64,000 nt of DNA, taken from contig JAKSZP010004235.1 in the NCBI GenBank assembly GCA_022478985.1, forward strand, positions 49,044 through 113,043, written 5' to 3'. Below are positions 55,575-64,000 of the stretch, one piece after another. Source of the DNA: Massospora cicadina (Eukaryota > Entomophthoromycota > Entomophthoromycetes > Entomophthorales > Entomophthoraceae). The stretch's first letter is position 1, and the number at the start of each line of letters is the position of its first letter. Both the position numbers and the translations under genes were made by a program. The notes under the pieces were generated by a model. That model searched no databases, had not been told where the DNA came from, and saw only the letters and a list, made by a program, of their open reading frames with translations.

Positions 55575-56480
55575 ACTCAGTTATCTATATGACCATTGAG
55601 GATATTTTTGATTGTATAGGCATCCGTTGCCATATTGGAAATTACTTCAAAGGGACCTATCCATAAGGCATCCAGCTTATTTTGTCAGCCAAATCCATGA
55701 ATATCACAATAGGATACTTTATCCCCAATTTCAAATTTTTTTATAGGTGGTTATTTTTTATCATCATATGTTTTAGCCTGGATCCTTTTCTGAAGGGTTT
55801 TGGAAAACACTTGGGATTGTAAATCAATTATAATGTTGGCTAATCAATTTAAATATTGGTCTGGACTCATCCACAAAGTTAATTCCAATGCTGAGTATAG
55901 AATTGGTAGTAAGGCGGCTTTTCTTCCATAGAGCAATTCAAAGGGTGTTTTCCCCATTGAGGAGTGATAGCTGACATCATAGGCAAATGTCACCAAACTT
56001 AAGTATGAAGCTCAAGTAGACGTTTTTCCTGCAATTAACTTTTGTAAAGTAGCGGCTAAGGTAGAGTTCATTTTCTCAACTAGTCCATTCATCCCTGGCC
56101 GATATGGGAACAATATGACCCCCTGATTCTCATCAGTTTGTTCAAATCAGGGTATGACAAAGGAGGTAAAATTCATTCCATTATCATTCAGGATCACTTG
56201 AGGACAGCTATGCCAATATATCACTTGATCCAGAATAAATTTGGCAGTATTCATTGCATTGACCCGTACCATAGCCTTGGTTTCAATCCATCAGGTCAGG
56301 TGATCAATTGCAACTATGATACATTGCATTCCTTTAGTGATTATACTTAGAGGTCCCATGACATTGATTGATACTGTATGCCAGGCGAATCCTGGTCGCA
56401 CCAACCAATATCCAGCCACATTTTTGTGTGGCTTGTGGAGCTGACACTCCACACAATAATAAAGTAAATCCGCCATATCA
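55575..56480 (-). pseudogene. element J integrase remnant
   Basis: The zinc-domain end reads LLYYCVECQLHKPHKN, then WHTVSINVMGPLS (catalytic Asp replaced by Asn) and IIVAIDHLT. The middle of the core is decayed near 56,150. The C-terminal domain shows LWIGPFEVISNMATDAYTIK near 55,650. No chromodomain follows. Confidence 0.7.
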
Positions 56481-56508
56481 TAGTTTAATGATTCCTAATA
56501 GTAATATT

Positions 56509-56534
56509 TTTTTTAGTACTAGATGGTCCCAAAC
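56509..56534 (-). mobile_element. 26-bp SINE 3'-end stub with target duplication
   Basis: The minus strand reads GGGACCATCTAGTACTAAAA within the insert, the same 3' end as the SINE at 15,514. A perfect 16-bp duplication, TCCTAATAGTAATATT, flanks it (56,493-56,508 and 56,535-56,550). It lies in element J between RNase H and integrase, so it is younger than J. Confidence 0.8.
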
Positions 56535-56767
56535 TCCTAATAGTAATATTGATGAATGTGATCTAGCGTTTTCTTGAGGCCACCATGACTGACAACTTTG
56601 CGAGTGGTGCAAATTATTTCCATTTGTTCATATGGTTTCAGGAACAGAAGTCTTTTATCATTCAATAATTTTAATAACTGTCCATTCTTTTGTTCTGTTC
56701 CCTCCATAGCTTTTTGTAATGCCGTTTGAACTTCTGGTGGCTCATTCTACAACTCTCCTTTCACCAT

Positions 56768-56994
56768 TCATTCAAATAGATCATCAGCACAATCTTGTAC
56801 TGCAAGAATGGCCGGCAGTTTGGATAATTCATCAGCGTTTTGGTTTTTATCCCTGGCGCAATGTTTGATTTCATAATCATATGCATGCATTTTTAAGGCC
56901 CATTGTGCTAGTCTCCCCTCAGATTCTTTTAAGTTATGAAACCAACGGAGAGATGCATGATTGGTTACAACCTTGAAATGCATATGTTAAAATT
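56768..56994 (-). pseudogene. element J RNase H remnant
   Basis: MHFKVVTNHASLRWFHNLKE contains the TDHASL motif with Asp changed to Asn, followed by ALKMHAYDYEIKHCARDKNQ and NADELSKLP, the usual end of RNase H in Ty3 elements. The upstream part is displaced by element K. Confidence 0.75.
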
Positions 56995-57551
56995 TCAGAT
57001 GGTATCGTTAGGATCTGTCAGGTTATTTTCACAGGTCAAACCCACTGAGCAACAGAGACAATGTGGGGATTGTCGGTCCTTTGGACAAACTTAAAATGTA
57101 TTTAATATAGAAGCAATTGACTCAACCAATTCTTTATTTATTTTTATAAATACAGCTACTTTTCGCTGTCCTGTCTCTTCTACACTAAAAACAACCTTAT
57201 TCTCTCAAACGCCCATCTTGCTTATATACAGCAGCTTCAGGCGATACTGCTTCTCATGGCTTGGGCTATTCTATTCCGCTGATTGTCCTTGAATTTGGCT
57301 TGTTATTCTCTAATACTCTGTCACCCTAATTGTAGGCGATTTACTCTGTATTCAACAAATGTCGACATCACCTTATCACCTTATCACCTTATATAGAGGC
57401 GATCCAATAAAACCTATTATATCCAATAAAAACCCATTATCCCAATATTGCCTCATCTTGAGGCGCTAAAATAATTGTAACTGATACTATGTTTGGCGGA
57501 TTCCGCCCTGCTGTCCCACGATTATTGTCCATTCATATAGGAATTGTGACA
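56995..57551 (-). repeat. 3' LTR of element K
   Basis: The reverse complement starts TGTCACAATT and ends TTTTAACA. It resembles the LTRs of D throughout, including GGACAATAATCGTGGGACAG and GCTGTATATAAGC. A short GGTGATAAGGTGATAAGGTG triplication near 57,375 is specific to this copy. Confidence 0.85.
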
Positions 57552-57599
57552 TTACCCCCTCCTTGACTGGACAATAATATCCTATTGTTTGTAAGGTTG

Positions 57600-58648
57600 T
57601 TTGAAGTTTGCATATACTCAATTAATGATTTGACCACTTGCAGGATCCTTGATGGTATACACGTCAGCTCCAGTTTTTTCTATAACTTCAAAAGGACCAA
57701 TACAAATACTGGCCAGCTTGTTTTTCTACCCAAGTCCATGTTGGTGTGAAAGAGAACCATATTGCCTTCATTGAATGGCGCCAGCCCACTATGACATGCC
57801 TGATCAGCGGCCTGATTCCTGATCTTCTTGGCTAAGCTGAAGGAATATGCTTTGGTTTGCAGTTTGATCAGAATGTTCACAAGGTTAGTCAAATAGTGGT
57901 GGGGTTCCAGTCCACCGGTGTCTTCTACGCACAAATAAAGCAACCCTGGAAGAGTCAGGTGTCAGCCATATAGTAGTTGGAAGGGACTCTTCCTCATGGC
58001 AGAATGGTAACTAATGTTATAGGCGAACATGGCAGTGGAAAGGAGAGAGCTCCAATCAGAAGGTCGATTCATTACTAATTTTTGTAGTATGTTCACCAAA
58101 GTCCCATTCACCCATTTGACCATTCCATTAGATTTGGGGTGGTATGGAGTTGTCAGAACCCCGCGGATACCCATAAGATCATTCAGTTAGGGGAGGATGT
58201 GCAAGGTAAAGTTGGTTCCATTATTAGTGATAATGAACTGAGGGCAGCTGTGTTGCTGAATAATGCATTTCATCATGAACATGTCCACAGTAACTGCCCC
58301 CAAGTCTCGTATCACCCTTGCTTCAACCCACCAGGTCAAGTGGTCGATAGCCACAAGAATGTACTTACAACAGTTGGCTCTGGTTGGCAAGGGACCAATG
58401 ACATCGAGGGAAGCCATGTGCCATGCGAAATGTGGTTTTACTAACTGATATGACATCATACGGCGAAATGGCTTCTCCACTTGGCACTGATGGCAACAGG
58501 AAATAGTTTCAAACACATCAAAGTTCAAACTTTCCCAATAGTACCAGTGGCATAGAAACTCAATAATCTTACACACTCCACCATGCCTGACTGCCTTATG
58601 TGCACTCATAATAATTCCTAGACATGCTGAGGGGCGCAGAAAATTCAC
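57600..58648 (-). pseudogene. element K integrase remnant
   Basis: HKAVRHGGVCKIIEFL and CCHQCQVEK give the zinc domain. The core has SLDVIGPLPTRANCCKYILV and IITNNGTNFTLHI (second Asp changed to Asn); the Glu position again reads GMVKWVNGTLV, with Lys as in element D. The post-core stretch SYHSAMRKSPFQLLYG and the C-terminal HHYLTNLVNILIKLQ are close to D. Shared Lys at the Glu site suggests that it predates the split of the two copies. Confidence 0.85.
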
Positions 58649-58689
58649 CGTAGAATAACTAATCCACTAGTATAGTTCCCCATTCCGTT

Positions 58690-59234
58690 GGAAGGTATTT
58701 GTTCACATCTCATTTAACACTTTGATCACCTGGGGTGGTTTGTCGTCATATTTTCCGCTGAGCATTTTATTATACATCATGTTGCTGAGGTCTGCTGTCA
58801 CCGCAATAGTTAATAATTAATTGAGATAAATAGTCAGCGCTCATATGCTTCACTCCCAGCCAATGGAGAATCTCAAAATTGTAAGCATGTAACTTGAGAG
58901 CCCTCTGAGCCAACTGTCCTTCAGGTTCTTTGAGATTCTGCAACCAGCGCAATGACGCGTGATCTGTTACAACTTTAAATTTTACCCCATGCAGATAAAC
59001 TCTGAATTACTTATATGCATAGATCACTGCTAAGCACTCCCACTCAGTCACAGTATAATTACGCTCATGACAGTTCAGACATCAACTACAGTATGCTACA
59101 GGATGTTCCTCTCCCTCATCATCTTTCTGAGAAAGTACTTCCCCAACAGCGGAGAGGGACGCATACATCTTAGTGACAAACTCCCAATCAAAGTTTGAAT
59201 ATCATAACACCAGTGCGCTGATCAACGCTGTACA
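58690..59234 (-). pseudogene. element K RNase H remnant
   Basis: GVKFKVVTDHASLRWLQNLK and ALKLHAYNFEILHWLGVKHM are clear. Upstream, EEHPVAYCS and NYTVTE can be read across frames near 59,080. The domain ends in YLSQLI. The frame is interrupted at 59,239 by element L and continues at 63,253. Confidence 0.8.
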
Positions 59235-59239
59235 GGGTG

Positions 59240-60075
59240 TGTGGGATCTGCAAATGGAGGTCACAAATAATTCCTCAGAGTGAGAAACTTACTCCTTAAT
59301 AAAATTATGAAATAATGTTTATTTGAAGTTTTTATATTTTTTATTATTATAAGCGCGGCAAAACCAAGAAAGGCCCCCTTATCAATACTAGCTTTTCCTA
59401 TTTTAACTAGTTTGATTTTTGAGACCATCGATATTTTAGGTAAAAGAATGCAAAGCTCAGTTGTCTAAATTAGGGAATATAGGTTTTTGCCCTATAAGAT
59501 CGAAGATGAAAATTTTTGAGGAAAAACTGACCCATGTGGTAACGATTAAATGAATTGTATCCAATCACCAGTGAGTAAAATCTTTTCAATTGGCAGTGGT
59601 CAGACTTGACTGGTAATGATTGGGTAACTCGGCGATGGTCAGACTCAGATGGTAATGATTGGCCAATTGTTACCCTATCATCTTCATGTAAAATCTTTGC
59701 ACCTCGGTGGTGGTTATATTCAAATGGTAATGATTGGTTAACCCACATCCAATCATCAATGGCAAAATCTTCTTGCCTTGCAGTGGTTCCGATCCAAGTG
59801 ACATTATACTCCTCAGATTTAACCAAGGAGTCAGAGTAATCCTATTGTTAGTGTTTACCTTTTTAAGCTGATTTTTGTGGTAAATCGTATTATTCCAGTT
59901 ATTAGGTCTTCACTGAGAATCCACTAAGGTCTTTTAGCTGTGGGTACTCATAGCATTGACATCCACAATATTATCTATAAATTAGGCAGATGATGGGCCA
60001 ATCATATTGGCAGATTTGGGAGCCCTAATACTTCCAACATTATTTTTCTGAAATCAAGAAAGAGAATGTCCGAAA
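59240..60075 (-). repeat. left LTR of element L (3' LTR)
   Basis: Equal in length to 62,412-63,247 and very similar. It contains several diverged copies of a GGTAATGATTGG-bearing unit of about 50-60 bp (near 59,605, 59,650 and 59,725). Confidence 0.9.
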
Positions 60076-60079
60076 TTGC

Positions 60080-60300
60080 CCCCTTAAGAATGTTGGAAGG
60101 GGTGTAGGGTCAAAGGTTGTGGCCATGTACCCAGATTAGAATAATTCTTGTAGCCAAAGACTTTATGGAATACTCATCTCCTCTCTTGTGTATGATAATA
60201 TATGGCCCATCCCAATTTGATCTGATGGTGCCACTTTAGGGAGTGAGCAATTGCAGTGATATAGAACCCTATCTGACACTTTGTAAGAGGGCAGAGGAGC
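60080..60300 (-). pseudogene. element L remnant of integrase C-terminal domain
   Basis: The minus strand reads SNWDGPYIIIHKRGDEYSIK then SLATRIILIWVHGHNL, which lines up with GSIWEGPFTITYKRGNKYSI and the following residues at the integrase C-terminus of element A. It lies directly before the purine tract AAGGGGGCAA. It is therefore the right-hand edge of the deletion that removed Pol. Confidence 0.6.
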
Positions 60301-61380
60301 TCAGAGCTCATTAGCAGTTTGACCCTTTTTAGTCACCGTGGTTTCTTGGCTAGACTTCCTAGCATATAATTTTCTATCCTCAGTGCGCGGAGGTTTAGAC
60401 TGAGGTTTGTGAGGGGTAGCATCCTTGGAAGAGCGATTTTTTTGAGCCTTGGGATGAGATACGGTTGCCTCCGCGGCCTTAAAAGTAGAATTTTCTTTTT
60501 TAGGCTGTACTTTAGGAGCCTGGACTTTTCCTCTGAGGTTGGTTTGACTTAAGAGTTTGGAGGGGTTTTGGGATGTGATTTTCATATCAGCCATTAGTAA
60601 TTCACCTGGCTTACTCACCACCTCATTTGCCATAAAATTTTGAATACCATTGCTAGCCTCCACTGAATCAAGCAATTTCTTAGTGTTGCGCCCAGAGGTG
60701 ACATAAGGCAGAGCGGAAGAGGGGTGTTCTTTGCTGGATAAAACTAATGGAACGTCGTAGTTCAGTAAAGATAGGGTCCCTTGCCTCATGTTGATGATGC
60801 CTTCATACTCAATCATAAACTGAGTACCTATAAGCATCTCATAATCATTGTTATCCAAAGCCACTGTGGGGGCCAATAGAATAAGCTTCCCAATATGAAT
60901 GGGAAGGGCTGAGTAAGCACCCAGTGCATGGGTGTTGTTAGGACCGGCAGTTCCAAAGTCTTGGTTGTACTCCAAGTCAGGTGCAAGTTGGATTTTTTTC
61001 ATCAACTTGGAGGAGATGATGTTCACCGGGGAGCCAGTATCTAAGATAGCCATCACCCAAACTTTTTGGATAACCTCTTCAACCTTCGTGAGTATTCCCC
61101 CAAAAGTGGGCGATAGTGCTAAGACCTCCTTAAGATGGAAATTGGAGGTTAATCTACATGCAGTATCGGGGTAATTTTCCTGGATGGACTGCAAGGTATG
61201 GCCACGCTGGATAGGGTGAATAATACAAGATAACACCTCGTCAGCATTGCTGGAAGTATCAATTTTGATGGGCTCCCCTAGGACTTGATGGAGGTAAGTG
61301 TCCTCAGGTATGGTGGCCTCATCTACTCCTCCAGCATTCAGGCGATCAGGGACCTCCACTTCCAAGGGAGCTCCCAGCAA
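60301..61380 (-). CDS. element L aspartic protease protein with basic tail, 359 aa
   Basis: The frame is intact. Residues 1-110 are the spacer before the protease; the active site reads VMAILDTGSPVNIISSKL (about residues 112-129), with the flap and second lobe at TAGPNNTHALGAYSALPIHI and EMLIGTQFMIEYEGIINM, as in element A. From about residue 270 the match to A ends and a tail rich in Lys, Ser, Pro and Thr begins (KVQAPKVQPKKEN, HKPQSKPPRTEDRK, TTVTKKGQTANEL). The tail takes the place of polymerase and integrase. Such a basic tail might bind nucleic acid, but that is inference. An open frame of this length in an otherwise decayed region is notable. Confidence 0.75.
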   Translation of the reverse strand: MLGAPLEVEVPDRLNAGGVDEATIPEDTYLHQVLGEPIKIDTSSNADEVLSCIIHPIQRGHTLQSIQENYPDTACRLTSNFHLKEVLALSPTFGGILTKVEEVIQKVWVMAILDTGSPVNIISSKLMKKIQLAPDLEYNQDFGTAGPNNTHALGAYSALPIHIGKLILLAPTVALDNNDYEMLIGTQFMIEYEGIINMRQGTLSLLNYDVPLVLSSKEHPSSALPYVTSGRNTKKLLDSVEASNGIQNFMANEVVSKPGELLMADMKITSQNPSKLLSQTNLRGKVQAPKVQPKKENSTFKAAEATVSHPKAQKNRSSKDATPHKPQSKPPRTEDRKLYARKSSQETTVTKKGQTANEL

Positions 61381-62354
61381 ATAGTACCTGACGTTATCAT
61401 AACCCCCTCAGAGTCGGCCTCAAGGGTGTTCTCAACCATAAGCAAGGTTGTAATTGAAGTGGGGGAGTCAGCCATAAGAGGTGGGGTAGTTTGCTTTGCT
61501 TTAACCGGCATTTTTTCAACTCCAGTAGTCCTGGAGGATATACACTTAAAGCGCGCACCTATGGATCGAGCTGAAGAGGAATCCACAGTGGGGATCTCCG
61601 CTTTGCATGGATGAGGAAGGTCCATTTTAAGTCGCACCAAAGAAGCAGGTTTGGGGGGAGGATAAGCACAGGTGGCCTCACCTCCAACGGTTCAGCGGGC
61701 TCCAGCTCATCAAGGGTTAGAGCAGATGGTGGCACCTCCTCATCATAGGTAGGGCCACATAAAGGGATATGGGCAACGTCCAACAAAGCCTCTTTTATAT
61801 CGCAGATAGTTGTGAAGTGGCGTTTCACTGAGATGATATGCTTAGAGAGAGAGGGTTGTGAAGCCAACCCTGTTAAGAGAGCGGCGATGGCGTCATCTAG
61901 GGTTAGTAGGTTAGGCGTAGCCAACCTTTGAGCGGTGAGATAGTACCGCTCAGCAAAACTAAAGAGGGTTTTACCCTCATAAATGGTGAGGCGCAAAAAG
62001 GCCTTTTTGCCCGGTGTAAGCTCTGTTGGGACCCAAATTCAGCCAAGAGGGCCTTCTTGACCTCTGGCCAGGTGTGCTGAGACCTAAGTGAGGGACGATC
62101 AATTCTTGAGCTTGGCGGCTTAGACAGGGAAGGATGTACTGAACTTTTTGTTTGTCAGTAGCGCCATCCATCGCAGCTTCATAAACATACAAGAAGGAGG
62201 CAACACTCCCTTCACCAGGGGTGTATCTGTCCTTCAGGGGTAGTTTGAATGGTCATTGCTCTAACTTTTTGAGCCGGGAGAAAGAGCTGGCTAGTTGCTT
62301 CTCAAGAGCAACTATTTGCAAGTCAGGAGAGCTGCTCACAGCAACAGTCTCCAT
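61381..62354 (-). pseudogene. element L gag
   Basis: It starts at an ATG at 62,354, with LEKQLASSFSRLKKLEQ, a short coiled-coil-like segment, then a stop at about 62,256. It continues FLYVYEAAMDGATDKQKVQY and, after a frameshift near 62,040, LTIYEGKTLFSFAERYYLTA and LLTLDDAIAALLTGLASQPS. The C-terminal part is Pro/Thr-rich (61,380-61,640). Few changes separate it from an open frame. It is close to the gag of A and lacks a zinc knuckle. Confidence 0.75.
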
Positions 62355-62390
62355 TTCTTTCTTTATTATTTGAAGTATGCAGGGGCTTGA

Positions 62391-62408
62391 CCCCTGTAGT
62401 GAGCACCA
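62391..62408 (-). promoter_or_regulatory. primer-binding site of element L
   Basis: The complement reads TGGTGCTCACTACAGGGG and lies 3 nt from the LTR, as in element A. Confidence 0.75.
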
Positions 62409-62411
62409 ATT

Positions 62412-63247
62412 TGTGGGATCTGCAAATGAAGGTCACAAATAATTCCTCAGAGTGAGAAACTTACTTTTTAACAAAAGTATAAAATAATGTTTATTTAAAG
62501 TTTTTATATTTTTATCATTTTAAGCGCAGCAAAACCAAGAAAGGCCCCCTTATCAATACTTGCTTTTCCTATTTAAACTAGTTTGATTTTTGAGACCATC
62601 GATACTTGAGGTAAAAGAATGCAAAGCTCAGTTGTCTAAATTAGGGAATATAGGTTTTTGGCCTATAAGATCGAAGATGAAAATTTTTGAGGCAAAACTG
62701 ACCCATGTGGTAATGATTGGATGAATTGTATCCAATCACCAGCGAGTAAAATCTTTTCAATTGACAGTGGTCAGACTTGACTAGTAATGATTGGGTAACT
62801 CGGCGATGGTCAGACTCAGATGGTAATGATTGGCTATTTGTTACCCTATCATCTTCACATAAAATCTTTGCACCTCGGCGGTGGTTATATTCAGATGGTA
62901 ATGATTGGTTAACCCACATCTAATCATCAATGGGCAAAATCTTCTTGCCTTGCAGTGGTTCCGATCCAAGTGACATTATACTCCTCAGATTTAACCAAGG
63001 AGTCAGAGTAATCCTATTGTTAGTGTTTACCTTTTTAAGCTGATTTTTGTGGTAAATCGTATTATTCCAGTTATTAGGTCTTCACTGAGAATCCACTAAG
63101 GTCTTTTAGCTGTGGGTACTCATAGCATTGACATCCACAATATTATCTATAAATTGGGCAGGTGATTGGCCAATCATATTGGCAGATCTAAAAGCCCTAA
63201 TACTTCCAACATTCTTTTTCTGAAGTTGAGAAAGAGAATGTCTGACA
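62412..63247 (-). repeat. right LTR of element L (5' LTR)
   Basis: Starts TGTGGGATC and ends CTGACA in plus-strand reading; partner of 59,240-60,075. Confidence 0.9.
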
Positions 63248-63252
63248 GAGTG

Positions 63253-64000
63253 TATCAAAAGCAGATTGGCGACGTTCCATCCATTCAAACACAGCGTCCT
63301 TTTATTAACAACTCAAATAGCGGCCCCCCAATACAGCTAAAATTAGGGATAAAGCGCTGGTAGTAACTGACCATTCCCAAAAATGCCTGTATGTCACGCT
63401 TACTATTGGGAGTAGTCATTTTGCTGATGGCCTCCACCTTAGCCAGCTGTGATTTCAGCCCTTTTGAATCTACCACAAACCCCAGGTATTCCAGCTGATC
63501 TTTGAATAAGTTACATTTTTGAGTTTTAATTTTAATGTTCGCCTCAGCCAACTGGCAGAATACTGCTTCAGGTGGTCGAGATGCTCCAAAAAGGTTCAAG
63601 GGAAAACATTAATATTGTTGAGGTATACTAGGACGCATGACAGTTTCAGGTCACCAAGAATAGTGTCCATGGCTCGCTGAAACGTAGCTGGGGCGTTGCA
63701 CAGCCCCTGAGGAATCTGCTCGGTTGAAAAAGGTCTTTAGAGGTGATTACAGAGCATTTTTCCTGTTCCGCTGGGGGTAACTCGATTTGCCAGTAACCTG
63801 ATATCATTCCCATCACAGAAAAATAACGGGCTCCCCCTAATCAATCCAGAGCATCATCAATCCTTGGCAAAGGGTATAAATCCTTTTTGTAATACTTTTG
63901 AGCTTCCAGTAGTCTATTACTATATGGCTGGTGCCATCCTTCTTTTTTACAAATTAGAACAGGTGAAGCCCATGGGCTTTTGGATGGTTCAAGCATCCCT
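63253..64000 (-). pseudogene. element K reverse transcriptase remnant (runs off the window)
   Basis: From the right edge the minus strand reads SPWASPVLICKKEGW, then across frames YWQIELPPAEQEKC, CNAPATFQRAMDTILGDLKL and VYLNNINVF, where both catalytic Asp residues of YLDD are Asn. The thumb region is open at 63,285-63,599: KTQKCNLFKDQLEYLGFVVD and FLGMVSYYQRFIPNFS. It ends at the element L duplication and continues as RNase H at 59,234. Confidence 0.85.

Larger units (their letters stand above)
55561..56994 (-). mobile_element. Ty3-type element J (3' part), cut by element K
   Basis: The minus strand carries RNase H (56,768-56,994) and then integrase (55,575-56,480). The 5' half would lie beyond element K, outside this window. 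The RNase H frame is interrupted exactly where the K LTR starts (56,995), showing that K is younger. Confidence 0.75.
59240..63247 (-). mobile_element. non-autonomous LTR element L with gag and protease only
   Basis: Two 836-bp LTRs and flanks GGGTG/GAGTG (59,235 and 63,248, one change) bound the element. On the minus strand a primer-binding site, gag, and a 359-codon protease frame are followed, after about 80 bp, by a short piece of the integrase C-terminal domain and a purine tract. Reverse transcriptase, RNase H and most of integrase are absent. Gag and protease match element A, so L likely arose from an A-like element by internal deletion. It is the youngest layer of the J-K-L nest. Confidence 0.9.
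56995..64000 (-). mobile_element. Ty3-type element K (D family), partial, split by element L
   Basis: The 3' LTR (56,995-57,551), integrase, RNase H and, beyond element L, reverse transcriptase run to the right edge of the window. LTR and proteins closely match element D. The polymerase catalytic box reads VYLNNI, so it is inactive. L interrupts it between polymerase and RNase H. The 5' LTR lies outside the window. Confidence 0.88.

Noticed and set aside
1..64000. CRISPR arrays, bacterial operons, rRNA genes
   Set aside because: None seen; spliceosomal introns and LTR elements show eukaryotic nuclear DNA.

Overview
This window is a retrotransposon-dominated piece of a eukaryotic nuclear genome, most likely fungal. 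One host gene is convincing: an ECM3/PILS-type auxin-efflux-carrier family transporter at 13,381-14,666. It has three very short introns (33, 41 and 36 bp), each with a CTAAC-like branch site just before the acceptor. A fungal origin is an inference from this gene, its intron style and the chromodomain Ty3 elements; I cannot name a species. Almost everything else is mobile DNA in different stages of decay.

Layout. 1-400: possible small secreted protein gene (minus). 400-12,009: a decayed LINE (plus) split by a complete Ty3 element (A, 3,064-9,298, perfect CTTAC target duplication) and by a 1.67-kb solo LTR (10,043-11,715, perfect CCAGC duplication). 12,010-16,745: the host island with the transporter gene, a full-length tRNA-derived SINE and two 18-bp stubs of its 3' end. 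16,746-19,044: a coding-free LTR element with two 1,060-bp LTRs and a 179-bp interior (C). 21,007-32,753: Ty3 element D (plus, CTAAG duplication) interrupted by chromodomain element E (minus, 24,683-30,396). 32,816-41,349: a second copy of the 1.67-kb LTR, split by a solo LTR (33,608-34,583, ACCTC duplication) and by chromodomain element F (minus, 34,759-40,664, CGTTT duplication). 41,780-55,048: Ty3 element H (minus), interrupted by a third copy of the 1.67-kb-type LTR (42,053-43,331) and by chromodomain element I (minus, 46,645-53,308). 55,561-64,000: element J (minus), cut by K (minus, D family, runs off the right edge), which is itself cut by L (59,240-63,247), an LTR element carrying gag and protease but no reverse transcriptase.

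The most unusual signal is in the chromodomain elements E, F and I. Their LTRs look protein-coding at both ends. The downstream (U5) part of the 5' LTR holds an open frame with predicted membrane helices. In E and F it runs without a break across the LTR edge and the primer-binding site into Gag. The upstream (U3) part of the 3' LTR continues the Pol frame past the chromodomain. In E and F the segment next to the LTR is complementary to the predicted 5' end of the element's own RNA (8 and 10 nt, same 2-nt spacing), as in self-primed Tf1/sushi-type elements. Elements A, C, D and L instead share one tRNA-type primer-binding site. None of the elements looks autonomous now: all have stops, frameshifts or lost catalytic residues.
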